DNA from: Mesorhizobium sp. J428
Lineage (GTDB): Bacteria; Pseudomonadota; Alphaproteobacteria; Rhizobiales; Rhizobiaceae
DNA: 64,000 nt
Direction: 5' to 3'
Assembly: GCF_024699925.1 (NCBI RefSeq)
Contig: NZ_JAJOMX010000001.1
Span: 5,246,001 to 5,310,000 of the forward strand
The notes beneath the pieces are model-generated. The model had not been told where the DNA came from. It did no database searches and saw only the letters and a program-made list of their open reading frames with translations. Position numbers and translations under genes: made by a program. Shown here piece after piece: positions 1 to 9,121 of the stretch (positions within the stretch are counted from its first letter, which is position 1; each line of letters starts with the position of its first letter).

Positions 1-2
1 GC

Positions 3-3000
3 TTCACCAAGGACGGACAGTCTGCCTATACGGAGATCGAATTCCGTAAGGCCCTATCCGAGATCAAGAACCCCGACGGCTCGGTGGTCTTCCGCCTGGC
101 CGACATCGACGTGCCGGCTCAGTTCAGCCAGGTGGCGACGGACGTGCTGGCGCAGAAGTATTTCCGCAAGGCCGGCGTGCCCGCGCGCCTGAAGAAGGTC
201 GAGGAGAACGACGTCCCCTCCTTCCTGTGGCGCTCCGTGCCCGACGAGGCCGAGCTCGCCAAGCTGCCCGAGAACGAGCGCTACGGCTCCGAGACCGACG
301 CCCGCCAGGTCTTCGACCGTCTCGCCGGCACCTGGACCTACTGGGGCTGGAAGGGCGGCTATTTCGCCTCCGAGGCTGACGCCAGCGCCTTCCGCGACGA
401 GCTCGCCTACATGCTCGCCACCCAGCGCGTCGCCCCCAACTCGCCGCAGTGGTTCAACACCGGCCTGCACTGGGCCTACGGCATCGACGGCCCCGGCCAG
501 GGCCATTTCTACGTCGACCCCTTCACCGGCAAGCTCACCAAGTCGAAGTCGGCCTATGAGCATCCGCAGCCGCATGCCTGCTTCATCCAGTCCGTCGCCG
601 ACGACCTCGTCAACGAGGGCGGCATCATGGACCTGTGGGTGCGCGAGGCGCGCCTGTTCAAATACGGCTCCGGCACCGGCTCCAACTTCTCGCATCTGCG
701 CGGCGAGGGCGAAAAGCTCTCCGGCGGCGGCCGCTCGTCGGGCCTGATGTCCTTCCTCAAGATCGGCGACCGCGCCGCGGGCGCCATCAAGTCGGGCGGC
801 ACCACCCGCCGCGCGGCCAAGATGGTCGTCGTCGACATCGACCATCCCGACATCGAGGACTACATCGACTGGAAGGTGAAGGAGGAGCAGAAGGTCGCTT
901 CCCTCGTCACCGGCTCCAAGATCGTCAAGAAGCACATGACCGCCGTCATGAAGGCCTGCGTCAACTGCGACGGCCCGGACGGCGACTGCTACGACCCCAA
1001 CCGCAACCCCGCCCTCAAGCGCGCCATCAAGGACGCCAAGAAGGACGGTGTGCCGGAGAACTACGTTCAGCGCGTCATCCAGTTCGCGAAGCAGGGTTAC
1101 ACCTCGATCGAGTTCAAGACCTACGACACCGACTGGGATTCGGAGGCCTACCTCACCGTCTCAGGCCAGAACTCCAACAACTCCGTCTCGCTGAAGGACG
1201 ATTTCCTGCGCGCCGTCGAGACCGACGGGTCGTGGAACCTCACCGCCCGCAAGGACGGCAAGGTGGTCAAGACGCTGAAGGCCCGCGAGCTGTGGGAAAA
1301 GATCGGCTACGCCGCCTGGGCGTCGGCCGATCCGGGCCTCCACTTCAACACGACGATGAACGACTGGCACACCTGTGCGTCGGCCGGTGCGATCCGGGCG
1401 TCCAACCCGTGCTCGGAATACATGTTCCTCGACGACACGGCCTGCAACCTCGCCTCGATCAACCTTTTGCCCTACCGCCTGCATGGCGGCGACATCGACA
1501 TCGCGGCCTACGAGCACACCGTTCGCCTGTGGACCATCGTGCTCGAGATCTCGGTCATGATGGCGCAGTTCCCCTCGAAGGAGATCGCCAAGCTCTCCTA
1601 CGAATACCGCACGCTCGGCCTCGGCTATGCCAATATCGGCGGCCTGCTGATGACCAGCGGAATCCCCTACGACTCCGCCGAGGGCCGCGCCATCTGCGCC
1701 GGCCTCACCTCGATCATGACCGGCGTCGCCTACGCCACCTCGGCCGAGATGGCCGGCGAGCTCGGCGCCTTCCCGGACTATGAGCGCAACGCCGCCAACA
1801 TGCTGCGTGTCATGCGCAACCATCGCCGCGCCGCCTATGGCGAGGCCGCCGGCTACGAGGCGCTCTCGGTCAATCCGGTGCCGCTGGTCCATGCGGACCT
1901 GAAGCAGGCCGCACTCGGCGAGCATGCCAGGACCGCCTGGGACCGCGCCATCGCGCTCGGCGAAAAGAACGGCTACCGCAACGCCCAGGCCACCGTCATC
2001 GCGCCCACCGGCACGATCGGCCTCGTCATGGACTGCGACACCACCGGCATCGAGCCCGACTTCGCGCTGGTGAAGTTCAAGAAGCTCGCCGGCGGCGGCT
2101 ACTTCAAGATCATCAACCGCGCCGTGCCGGAAGCGCTGCGCACGCTCGGCTATTCCGAGGCCCAGATCGCCGAGATCGAGGCCTATGCCGTCGGCCACGG
2201 CAACCTGAACCAGGCGCCCGGCGTCAACCCGTCCTCGCTGCGCGCCAAGGGCTTCACCGAGGAGAAGATCGCCGCCGTCAACGCCGCGCTCGGCTCCGCC
2301 TTCGACATCAAGTTCGTCTTCAACAAGTGGACGCTCGGCGAGGACTTCTGCAAGTCCGTGCTCAAGCTTACCGACGAGCAGCTCGACGACTTCTCCTTCG
2401 AGATGCTGCCGGCGCTGGGCTTCACGAAGAAGGAGATCGAGGCCGCCAACATCCACGTCTGCGGCGCGATGACCCTCGAAGGGGCCCCCTTCCTGAAGAA
2501 CGAGCACCTGCCGGTGTTCGACTGCGCCAATCCGTGCGGCAAGATCGGCAAGCGCTATCTCTCCGTCGAGAGCCACATCCGCATGATGGCGGCCGCGCAG
2601 CCCTTCATCTCGGGCGCCATCTCCAAGACGATCAACATGCCCAACGAGGCGAGCGTCGAGGACTGCAAGAACGCCTACATGCTGTCCTGGAAGCTGGCGC
2701 TGAAGGCCAACGCGCTTTACCGCGACGGCTCGAAGCTCTCCCAGCCGCTCAACGCCTCGCTCATCGCCGACAATGACGACGACGAGGACGACGCGGTCGA
2801 GACCCTCGTCGCCGCCCCGGCGGCCGCGCGTGCGACCCAGATCACCGAGCGCATCGTCGAGCGCGTGGTCGAGCGGCTCTACCGCGACCGCGAGAAGCTG
2901 CCGAACCGCCGCCAGGGCTACACCCAGAAGGCCGTCGTCGGCGGCCACAAGGTCTACCTGCGCACCGGCGAGTTCGGCGACGGACGGCTGGGCGAGATCT

Positions 3001-3824
3001 TCATCGACATGCACAAGGAAGGTGCCGCCTTCCGCGCGATGATGAACAATTTCGCCATCGCCATCTCGCTCGGCCTGCAATACGGCGTGCCGCTCGAGGA
3101 ATATGTCGAGGCCTTCACCTTCACGAAGTTCGAGCCGGCCGGCATGGTCGTCGGCAACGACGCGATCAAGAACGCCACCTCGATCCTCGACTACGTCTTC
3201 CGCGAGCTCGCCGTCTCCTATCTCGGCCGCCATGACCTTGCCCATGTCGACCAGTCCGACTTCGGCAACACGTCGCTCGGCCGCGGCATCCAGGAGGGCA
3301 AGACCAACCTCGTCTCCACCGGCTGGACGCGCGGCTACAAGCCGACGCTGGTGTCGAAGTCGGCCGAACCGAAGGGCTTCGCCGACGGCGCTGCCTCATC
3401 CTCGCCCACCCCCTCGTCTCCGGCCCGCGCCGCGACGACCGCGGTCGGCGGCTCCAACGTCCGCGCCTTCTCCGCCACCACGGTGACGGCGCTCAAGACC
3501 GTCTCGTCGGAGCGCGTCGAGGAGACCGTGGCCTTCAAGCGCGACTACGAGGAGCGCGCGAAGGAACTCGCCGAGGAGATCGCGGAGGAAAACCATCCCG
3601 ACCTGTTCGAGGACGACGCCCCGGCCGCGACCACGGCCCTCTTCTCCGACAAGGCCCAGGCCGACGCCGCCAGCGCCAAGGCGCTCGCCAACGACCGCCG
3701 CGTCAAGTCGATGATGCAGGGCTACACCGGCAACTCCTGCTCCGAATGCCAGAACTTCACCATGGTCCGGAACGGAACCTGCGAGAAGTGCGATACGTGT
3801 GGCGCGACGTCAGGGTGTTCGTGA
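3..3824 (+). CDS. nrdJ: Vitamin B12-dependent (class II) ribonucleotide reductase, 5'-truncated by the window edge
   Basis: Reduces ribonucleotides to deoxyribonucleotides with adenosylcobalamin as radical generator, so it works with or without oxygen. The reading frame is open from base 3 ([14 protein letters not shown]...), and the family usually begins about six residues earlier, so only the extreme N-terminus is missing; 1273 residues are visible. The active-site segment NPCSEY followed by [10 protein letters not shown] lies near residue 467. The C-terminal tail carries the redox cysteines (CSECQNF, then CEKCDTCG) that re-reduce the active site. A low-complexity Ala/Pro/Ser linker near codon 1135 precedes the tail, as in rhizobial homologues. 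The cobQ gene at 59.1-60.5 kb fits the B12 dependence. Identification is secure. Confidence 0.97.
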   Translation, partial: FTKDGQSAYTEIEFRKALSEIKNPDGSVVFRLADIDVPAQFSQVATDVLAQKYFRKAGVPARLKKVEENDVPSFLWRSVPDEAELAKLPENERYGSETDARQVFDRLAGTWTYWGWKGGYFASEADASAFRDELAYMLATQRVAPNSPQWFNTGLHWAYGIDGPGQGHFYVDPFTGKLTKSKSAYEHPQPHACFIQSVADDLVNEGGIMDLWVREARLFKYGSGTGSNFSHLRGEGEKLSGGGRSSGLMSFLKIGDRAAGAIKSGGTTRRAAKMVVVDIDHPDIEDYIDWKVKEEQKVASLVTGSKIVKKHMTAVMKACVNCDGPDGDCYDPNRNPALKRAIKDAKKDGVPENYVQRVIQFAKQGYTSIEFKTYDTDWDSEAYLTVSGQNSNNSVSLKDDFLRAVETDGSWNLTARKDGKVVKTLKARELWEKIGYAAWASADPGLHFNTTMNDWHTCASAGAIRASNPCSEYMFLDDTACNLASINLLPYRLHGGDIDIAAYEHTVRLWTIVLEISVMMAQFPSKEIAKLSYEYRTLGLGYANIGGLLMTSGIPYDSAEGRAICAGLTSIMTGVAYATSAEMAGELGAFPDYERNAANMLRVMRNHRRAAYGEAAGYEALSVNPVPLVHADLKQAALGEHARTAWDRAIALGEKNGYRNAQATVIAPTGTIGLVMDCDTTGIEPDFALVKFKKLAGGGYFKIINRAVPEALRTLGYSEAQIAEIEAYAVGHGNLNQAPGVNPSSLRAKGFTEEKIAAVNAALGSAFDIKFVFNKWTLGEDFCKSVLKLTDEQLDDFSFEMLPALGFTKKEIEAANIHVCGAMTLEGAPFLKNEHLPVFDCANPCGKIGKRYLSVESHIRMMAAAQPFISGAISKTINMPNEASVEDCKNAYMLSWKLALKANALYRDGSKLSQPLNASLIADNDDDEDDAVETLVAAPAAARATQITERIVERVVERLYRDREKLPNRRQGYTQKAVVGGHKVYLRTGEFGDGRLGEIFIDMHKEGAAFRAMMNNFAIAISLGLQYGVPLEEYVEAFTFTKFEPAGMVVGNDAIKNATSILDYVFRELAVSYLGRHDLAHVDQSDFGNTSLGRGIQEGKTNLVSTGWTRGYKPTLVSKSAEPKGFADGAASSSPTPSSPARAATTAVGGSNVRAFSATTVTALKTVSSERVEETVAFKRDYEERAKELAEEIAEENHPDLFEDDAPAATTALFSDKAQADAASAKALANDRRVKSMMQGYTGNSCSECQNFTMVRNGTCEKCDTCGATSGCS

Positions 3825-3855
3825 GAATCCGCAACCGTTGAAGCGCTAAACATGC

Positions 3856-3879
3856 CGGCCCGGTCGCAAGATCGGGCCG
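3856..3879 (+). terminator. Hairpin just downstream of nrdJ, possible terminator
   Basis: A 7-bp GC-rich inverted repeat (CGGCCCG ... CGGGCCG) with a 10-nt loop lies 32 bp after the nrdJ stop. No T-tract follows, so its role as an intrinsic terminator is uncertain. Confidence 0.35.
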
Positions 3880-3942
3880 AACTACAAGAAGGAACAAAAG
3901 GGATACACGCATAACGATGCCCTTATATGGCATCCAGAAACA

Positions 3943-3974
3943 CCAAGGCCGACCCCTGCCAGGGTCGGCCTTGG
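3943..3974. terminator. Perfect 13-bp hairpin, probable terminator or palindromic repeat
   Basis: CCAAGGCCGACCC, a 6-nt loop, then its exact reverse complement GGGTCGGCCTTGG. It lies between nrdJ and the next gene in an otherwise empty 275-bp gap. There is no U-run on either side, so it could be a Rho-assisted terminator, an mRNA-stabilising 3' structure or a copy of a small repeat family. Confidence 0.5.
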
Positions 3975-4099
3975 ATACCGCGAATAAAGCCGAAGCCACG
4001 CGGGGCGAAGAAATCTGACGACCTCTCCCTTAGCAGGAGCACCATATGGGGAGTCGGGTTTCAGAGTCGAGGTAGCGAAGGCAAAACAGGAACCTAAAC

Positions 4100-4753
4100 A
4101 TGTTCACCTTCGGAACTTCTGCATACCTGAAAATGATATCGCTCAATGCGAAACCTCAACGCACGGAAGTGCGTAAGCGGCTCATTCCCAGTGATGACCC
4201 CTATGACTTCCATCGGTCGCTTAGGCCTCTCGCCAATAGGATGCTCGCAAAGGGTGAGGACGTTGAAAGCGTGTTCGAATCTGCAAGTCGAATTTCTGCA
4301 ACTCCGGAACGAAATTCCGTGCAGGCAGGATTACGAACGCTCTTGCTATGGCGCGACGTGCATACTGCTGATCTGTTCGAAGTCAAACCTCACACTCATA
4401 CGAGCCCACAAGAAATTTTCAGAGTAAAATTTACAGCCGATTTTGGTACAATCATAGATGGAAAGCGGTGCGGTGTTCATCTTTGGAACACAAAGAAACC
4501 TGTTATCGATGCGCGTTTTTCAACAGCAACTCTTTCGATTATTAGAGAGTTCTATCCAGAATTAGATGGGCTAGCGGTCCTTTCTCTAATTGACTCCAGC
4601 CTCATCTGGTCCTCGGATGAGACCGCCTACGCAGATCTTGGGCGTCGGCTTATGACAAGGTTGGAGAACGTCATCCTAAGCGTTGAAGAGGAAATCCGAG
4701 ACTCTGGCCGCGATAGACCGTCACCGCCGAGCCATCCCACCCCAATCATATAG
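4100..4753 (+). CDS. Hypothetical protein in AT-richer DNA
   Basis: A 217-residue soluble protein I do not recognise. It has no signal peptide or membrane segment and ends in a proline-rich tail (residues ~207-217) that runs up to the adjacent repeat element. Start ATG 4100 is preceded by AGGAA about 9 nt upstream. Base composition is clearly lower in GC than its neighbours, with A/T-ending codons such as AAA, ATT and TCA common. That is unlike nrdJ or the downstream genes and suggests horizontal acquisition. It stands alone, with hairpins upstream and mosaic repeats downstream. The coding call rests on a long open frame with plausible codon use; no function is proposed. Confidence 0.6.
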   Translation: MFTFGTSAYLKMISLNAKPQRTEVRKRLIPSDDPYDFHRSLRPLANRMLAKGEDVESVFESASRISATPERNSVQAGLRTLLLWRDVHTADLFEVKPHTHTSPQEIFRVKFTADFGTIIDGKRCGVHLWNTKKPVIDARFSTATLSIIREFYPELDGLAVLSLIDSSLIWSSDETAYADLGRRLMTRLENVILSVEEEIRDSGRDRPSPPSHPTPII

Positions 4754-4770
4754 GCGACACGTCCACCTGT

Positions 4771-4973
4771 CCTTCCCCCTTGTGGGGGAAGGTGCCGCCC
4801 TCGCTGCTCGCGCAGGCGAGCGGTGAGATCAGGCGGCGGATGAGGGGTGCTGGACGGAGTAAGACGGTCCAGAACATGCGCGGCGAGCGCCCCCTGCACA
4901 CCCGAGTTCCGTCCAACACCCCTCATCCGTCTCGGCCTTCGGCCGATCCACCTTCTCCCACAAGGGGAGAAGG
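4771..4973. repeat. Mosaic palindromic intergenic element
   Basis: Fills most of the 326-bp gap between the orphan gene and the cupin gene. It holds a 9-bp perfect hairpin (4771-4792), a long inverted repeat pairing 4838-4857 with 4909-4928 (19 of 20 bases), and a CCTTCTCC/GGAGAAGG hairpin (4951-4973). The last motif recurs at 9087-9112 and 51769-51793. The architecture resembles the intergenic mosaic elements described in rhizobia; no coding capacity is seen. Confidence 0.7.
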
Positions 4974-5079
4974 ACACGCGCTCCTCCCCTAAACCAATCC
5001 CCAACCACGTCCCGCGCCGCCGCTTGCCACGCCGCCGCCGCGCGGGCATGCAGGTTCCGCATCGTCACCGGGGGAAATC

Positions 5080-5520
5080 ATGACACATCGCACGCCGCGC
5101 GCCGCATGCCGCGCCTTCCTCATCCTTCTGGCCGCAACCGCCCACGCCGCCGCCCTCGACCCCACGCCGCAGGCGGCGGTCGTCACGCCGCTCGCCTCGA
5201 CAGACAAGACCGATGCCGGCCAGCCGCTCGTCCTGCCGCGCGACAAGCCGCGCGTCATCGCCTCGATCTTCGAAATCCCGCCCGGCGCCACGCTGCCGGT
5301 GCACAAGCACCCCTCCGCCCGCTACGCCTACGTGCTCGCCGGAAACCTGCGCGTCACCAATGCCGACACCGGCAAGACCACGGACTACAAGACCGGCGAC
5401 TTCATCGTCGAGATGATCGACACCTGGCACCAGGGCGCCAACACCGGCTCGGACACCGTCCGCCTCCTCGTCATCGACCAGGTCGAAGGCGACGCCCCGC
5501 ACACGGTGCTGAAGCAGTAG
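5080..5520 (+). CDS. Secreted cupin-domain protein
   Basis: A 146-residue protein with an N-terminal signal peptide (residues 1-~24, ending AAALD) and a single small cupin barrel. The metal-binding motif is visible as PGATLPVHKHPSARYAYVL (His-x-His and later Tyr), and the second cupin motif lies around GDFIVEMIDTWHQG. Start ATG 5080 has GGGGA 5 nt upstream. Periplasmic cupins of this type are usually of unknown substrate. It is monocistronic, followed by a perfect hairpin at 5549-5573. Confidence 0.8.
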   Translation: MTHRTPRAACRAFLILLAATAHAAALDPTPQAAVVTPLASTDKTDAGQPLVLPRDKPRVIASIFEIPPGATLPVHKHPSARYAYVLAGNLRVTNADTGKTTDYKTGDFIVEMIDTWHQGANTGSDTVRLLVIDQVEGDAPHTVLKQ

Positions 5521-5548
5521 GGTGAGCATCCGTTTCGCCGCGGGCGAA

Positions 5549-5573
5549 TTGGAAGGTCCAGTGGACCTTCCAA
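5549..5573. terminator. Perfect 11-bp hairpin after the cupin gene
   Basis: TTGGAAGGTCC, loop AGT, then the exact reverse complement, 29 bp after the stop codon. There is no long T-run. It is a probable transcript end or part of a repeat; the rest of the 5521-5765 gap shows no gene. Confidence 0.5.
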
Positions 5574-5765
5574 AGGATGTGAACGCCCGGAGCCCTGGCG
5601 GAGGGCCGGGAAACAGGCTCATGTAACCGGCCCCCTCGCCCTCTGCATGTTTGGCTTCGTCGACGACCGCCCGAATTCCCACCATCTCACTCCGACCCTC
5701 TCCTATGGACAAGCGCCCGACCGCAGGCTCTATTCCCTTGGGGAAAGTGCATCGGGAGTGACGTC

Positions 5766-6605
5766 ATGCATTCATCATTGGCTTGGGCTGTCGCGGTTGC
5801 CGCGCTGGCGCTTTCGTCCGCGGCCCGCGCGGAGACGATCTACTGCACCGCGATCAACGCGCTGCCGGCAGTGATCAGCACGCAGGGCATCTATTGCCTC
5901 AAGAAGGATCTCGCCACCTCGATAACGACAGGCGCGGCCATCACGATCAACACCAACAATGTGACGATCGATCTGAACGGCTTCAAGCTGGGCGGCCTGG
6001 GCGGCGGTGCCGGTTCCCAGGCCAAGGGAATCGCCGCGACCGGTCGAACGAACATCACATTGCGCAATGGCTCCGTGAGGGGCTTCTATGCCGGCATCGA
6101 CCTGTCCGGGGGCGGCTCCGGCCATCTGATCGAAGACATGAGGGTCGAAGGCTCCCTCCAGACCGGAATTCTCATCGCCGCCGACGGCGCGATCATTCGC
6201 CGAAATGTCATTTCGTCCATCGGCGGAGGTTCAGACTACTCCGCCTACGGCATTTACATCGCCGCCAACGGCGTTTCGGTGACGGACAATGTCGTCGACG
6301 GTATCCATGAGACCTACCAGGCCGTAGGCATCATGAGCATAAGCGGCAGTGCAAGAGGAATTATTGCCGCGAACGAAGTGCGCGACATAGGTTCGACGAC
6401 GAGTTCGACGTCCAGGGGCATCTGGGTATCCGGCACCAACCGGATGGTGATCAAGGACAACTATGTCGTCAACACCACGGCCGGGGCTTTGCATGGAATC
6501 CATGCTGACGGCACGAGCGACGCGTGCATCGGCAACATCGTGTCTGCAACCTTCTCGACCGCGATCTATGGCTGCGATTATTCCAGCGGCAATCACGTCT
6601 TCTAA
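5766..6605 (+). CDS. Secreted right-handed parallel beta-helix protein
   Basis: A 279-residue exported protein: signal peptide at residues 1-22 (cut after AARA), then a repetitive region of short strands such as NNVTIDLNGFKLGG, TNITLRNGSVRGF and NRMVIKDNYVVNTT. This periodicity is typical of pectate-lyase-like/NosD beta-helices. Cysteines near the mature N-terminus (YC, YC) and C-terminus (DAC, YGC) may form disulfides. Such proteins are usually periplasmic or secreted polysaccharide-active or surface proteins; no catalytic residues can be assigned by eye. Single gene, flanked by repeats on both sides. Confidence 0.8.
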   Translation: MHSSLAWAVAVAALALSSAARAETIYCTAINALPAVISTQGIYCLKKDLATSITTGAAITINTNNVTIDLNGFKLGGLGGGAGSQAKGIAATGRTNITLRNGSVRGFYAGIDLSGGGSGHLIEDMRVEGSLQTGILIAADGAIIRRNVISSIGGGSDYSAYGIYIAANGVSVTDNVVDGIHETYQAVGIMSISGSARGIIAANEVRDIGSTTSSTSRGIWVSGTNRMVIKDNYVVNTTAGALHGIHADGTSDACIGNIVSATFSTAIYGCDYSSGNHVF

Positions 6606-6611
6606 GTCGTC

Positions 6612-6790
6612 CGGTCACGCGGCCCCTATCCTCCCCTGCGAAGCGAGGGGTCCGAAGGACGGGCGAGATAAGTGGCTCGCCCCGGCAAGGGACCACGCGA
6701 AGCGTGGTGGAGGGGGCTGCGAGGCCAACGAGCCTGAGACATGCCTACTGCCTACTGCCTACTCCCTACTCCCCTACTCCCCACGCACCG
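6612..6790. repeat. Mosaic repeat with TACTGCC-type 7/8-mer array
   Basis: Non-coding stretch between the beta-helix and nuclease-like genes. It contains a hairpin ACCACGC-GAA-GCGTGGT (6692-6708), and at 6742-6783 a tandem array of TGCCTAC heptamers (three units) grading into CTACTCCC octamers. The same array motif reappears as a fold-back structure at 62431-62568. Confidence 0.7.
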
Positions 6791-6838
6791 TCCCTTAACC
6801 GTTGATGCCTCATCCTGCGGGCCACGATGGAGGCGCGG

Positions 6839-7633
6839 ATGGCGGCGAATCGCAAGCGCTCGGGCGCGAAACCGGCACGACGGAAGAATTCGGGGCGCAG
6901 CGGCGGCCGCGTCGCGGCCTCCCTCGGCCTCGTGACGCTGGGGGCCGTGCTGGCCTTTGCCGCCACGGCCTGGTTCGGCATGCCCGATCTCGACCGGCTG
7001 AAGCGCAGCATCGCCGGCGCCGCTCCTCCCGCAAAGGTGGAGCGCACGGCCAGGCCCGAGCGCTCGCGCCTGCCCGCCGCAAAGCCGGATCGTTCGATCG
7101 AAACCGCCGCCCTGCCGGTGCCGCGCCCGTCGAAGCCGGTGCCGCAGAAGACGCGCGAGGACAAGCCCCTGCCCGCGGTCGCCCGTCCGCCGGCCGAGGT
7201 CGCGCCGACGCCGAAGGCGGAGGTTCCCAACGCGCCGGTAAAAACCGCCCTGCCCACGGCGCCGAAGAACGCCACGCGGCTTGCCGGCCTCGCCTTCCCG
7301 ATCTGCGGCGAGCGCGCCGCGCGCGGCTGCGTCGTCGACGGCGACACCTTCGTCCTCGACGGCAAGGCGATCGGCGTCGCCGATATCGAGGTGCCGGCCG
7401 CCGGCGACCCGAAATGCCGGCGCGAGGCGATGCTGGCGGCCAAGGCGAAGGATCGCCTGCGCGAGCTTTTGAGCGCCGGCCCGCTGGAGCTGGTCGCCGC
7501 CTCGGACGACAAGGACATCTACGGCCGCAAGCTGCGCACCGTCATGCGCGACGGCCGCTCGATCGGCGATGCGATGATCGCCGAAGGCCTCGCCCGCCGG
7601 CCGGGCGGGTCGCGACAGACCTGGTGCGGCTGA
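6839..7633 (+). CDS. Membrane-anchored SNase-like protein with degenerate active site
   Basis: 264 residues. A basic N-terminus is followed by one transmembrane helix (residues ~26-46). Next comes a long Ala/Pro/Lys-rich linker (to ~145) and a C-terminal staphylococcal-nuclease-like domain (~152-264). The domain shows VVDGDTFVLDG and DIYGRKLR, but where active nucleases read R-x5-D-x2-E (Arg35, Asp40, Glu43 of the staphylococcal enzyme) this one reads IGVADIEVPA, so those three residues appear lost. ATG 6839 is preferred over ATG 6827 because GGAGG lies 5 nt before it. Probably a periplasmic or envelope structural or binding protein rather than a nuclease; that function is inference. Confidence 0.75.
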   Translation: MAANRKRSGAKPARRKNSGRSGGRVAASLGLVTLGAVLAFAATAWFGMPDLDRLKRSIAGAAPPAKVERTARPERSRLPAAKPDRSIETAALPVPRPSKPVPQKTREDKPLPAVARPPAEVAPTPKAEVPNAPVKTALPTAPKNATRLAGLAFPICGERAARGCVVDGDTFVLDGKAIGVADIEVPAAGDPKCRREAMLAAKAKDRLRELLSAGPLELVAASDDKDIYGRKLRTVMRDGRSIGDAMIAEGLARRPGGSRQTWCG

Positions 7634-7636
7634 TGT

Positions 7637-8095
7637 CTAGCGCTGCCAGGCGGCGAATTCCCTGAGCAGGCCTTCCATCGCCTCCATGGGCGGAAAGCGC
7701 TCGAAGGAATGAGCCGCCCCAGTCTCGGCGAAGGGCAGTTTTTCCGACGTGTAGGTCTCGATGAAGGGCGCGATGCCGCTCGTGTCGTCCAGCATGGTCG
7801 GGCGCAGATTGACGAACCAGTCCATGCCTTGCGGCCGGGTGAACATCCAGCTCATGCACCAGCCGCAGAAATGATGCGCACTGTCCTCGCCGTGCAGGCC
7901 GCCGATCACCGTCTCGCCCTCGGTCACCTCGAAACCGTCGGCCGGGATCGCGGCGGACAGCGAAAAGGCCGACGAGCTCATCCTCTGGCAGCCGGTGCAA
8001 TGGCAGGCCATCGTCACCAGCGGCGCCTTCGTCACCTTCAGCCGCACCCGCCCGCAGCGGCACCCGCCCTCGCGCGGCACTATCCAGTCGCTCAT
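7637..8095 (-). CDS. GFA family (glutathione-dependent formaldehyde-activating-like / CENP-V) protein
   Basis: A 152-residue zinc-binding protein. The family's cysteines are visible: GGCRCGRVRLKV near the N-terminus, then MACHCTGCQRMSSSAFS, and HHFCGWCMSWMF later. They bind two zinc ions in the Gfa fold. Family members range from S-hydroxymethylglutathione-related enzymes to proteins of unknown substrate, so only the family is claimed. Start ATG 8095 (MSDWIV) is chosen because GGAGGTGA lies 4 nt upstream; the longer open frame upstream is low-complexity. It ends 4 bp from the convergent SNase-like gene. Confidence 0.85.
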   Translation of the reverse strand: MSDWIVPREGGCRCGRVRLKVTKAPLVTMACHCTGCQRMSSSAFSLSAAIPADGFEVTEGETVIGGLHGEDSAHHFCGWCMSWMFTRPQGMDWFVNLRPTMLDDTSGIAPFIETYTSEKLPFAETGAAHSFERFPPMEAMEGLLREFAAWQR

Positions 8096-8587
8096 CTCGT
8101 CACCTCCATGATGCACAGACCATTGCCCCGCCCCGCGCACAACGGCAAGCACCCGAACCGCTCCCTGCCTGCCCCGCCTCGCCCCTGACCGCTTCATGCC
8201 ACCCCGCGCGCCCGTCTTCCCGGGCGCCGGAGGCGACCCGGGACCCATTCCTCTCTCCGGTTACACGCTGAAAACGCCCACGGTCGCGGCAAGGGTCAGC
8301 GCCAACCCGCCATGGTCAATCGGTCCCGGCTGACCTCCGGTCGCCGGGATGACGATCGCGGACAGTTTGCGCTGTCTTGAGAGGAGCCGGAGAGGTCAGT
8401 TCTGGCACATCATCCGATGGATCGATTTCCGCTCACTTTCCGCTAACCCCTTGATCCCATTGGCCCGCCGAATCTTTTCATCCACCCCTTTCAGACATGC
8501 ATGACACTGTGCTCGGTGAAACGGGAGCCGGCGATGGGCTGGAGGGCGAAGGCGGGGAGGGAACAGGCGTTAAAGGCGAGGATCGTC
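8096..8587. other. Intergenic region with palindromic fragments, no convincing gene
   Basis: About 490 bp between the divergent GFA gene and a small hypothetical gene. It contains a GC-rich palindrome around 8217-8246 (CCCGGGCGCC ... GACCCGGG), resembling short rhizobial repeat fragments, and GC-poorer sequence at 8400-8500 that may hold promoters. I see no RNA gene or ORF with good codon use. Confidence 0.5.
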
Positions 8588-8983
8588 ATGCGCCTGTTCT
8601 CGATCGCCGACATGGCCGAGCAGGCCGCCGGCCGGTCGTTCTGGGTCCGCTGGTGCGTGCTGTGGGCCGCCTGGCAGGCCAATGCGCTGCTCCGGGCCTA
8701 CGTCGAAGGCACGCTCCGCAGTTCCGCACGCAGACCCTGGAGGCCGGTCCTGATGCCGGCCGGTTTCGGCAGCAATCCCTTCGATGCTGAAGACATCGCC
8801 GATTCACTCAGGGCATTTGGCCACTACATGCAGGCCATCGCGGCACAGCTGTGCCGCCTGTCGTTCCTGCATCAGGGGCAGGCCTCCGACGAGGCCGGGA
8901 ATGAGGGCGGGGTGCATCGCGCCGACCTTCAGCGCCTCGCCGACGCGACCATCTCGCCGGTCGAACTGCGCGACACGTCCTGA
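8588..8983 (+). CDS. Small hypothetical protein
   Basis: A 131-residue protein (MRLFSIADMAEQ...) with no domain I recognise. It has a Trp-rich amphipathic stretch (SFWVRWCVLWAAWQAN, residues ~17-32) that could be a membrane-associated helix, followed by a polar C-terminus. GGCGAGG lies about 6 nt before ATG 8588; an alternative ATG at 8501 would add 29 residues without a better ribosome site. It lies alone between repeats. Coding status is moderately supported only. Confidence 0.45.
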   Translation: MRLFSIADMAEQAAGRSFWVRWCVLWAAWQANALLRAYVEGTLRSSARRPWRPVLMPAGFGSNPFDAEDIADSLRAFGHYMQAIAAQLCRLSFLHQGQASDEAGNEGGVHRADLQRLADATISPVELRDTS

Positions 8984-9086
8984 GCAGCACCTGTCCTGCC
9001 CCTGTGCAGGACAGGTGAATGCCCCAAGACCGATCCTGTTTGCGTCCGCGAAAAATTGCGCTGCGGTCGACAATCCCGCGCGGCCA

Positions 9087-9112
9087 CCTTCTCCCCGTGA
9101 ACGGGGAGAAGG
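9087..9112. repeat. Perfect 12-bp palindrome, CCTTCTCCCC family
   Basis: CCTTCTCCCCGT, GA, then its exact reverse complement. It shares its core with hairpins at 4951-4973 and 51769-51793. It lies 10 bp past the yghU stop and may also end that transcript. Confidence 0.7.
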
Positions 9113-9121
9113 AGAAACACC

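Noticed and set aside
1161..3245. 694-codon open frame antisense to nrdJ
   Set aside because: Low-complexity Gly/Ala/Val/Arg/Asp composition and full overlap with a secure conserved gene; a shadow of high-GC coding DNA.
6742..6783. CRISPR-like repeat array
   Set aside because: Units are contiguous 7-8-mers with no spacers and no cas genes nearby.
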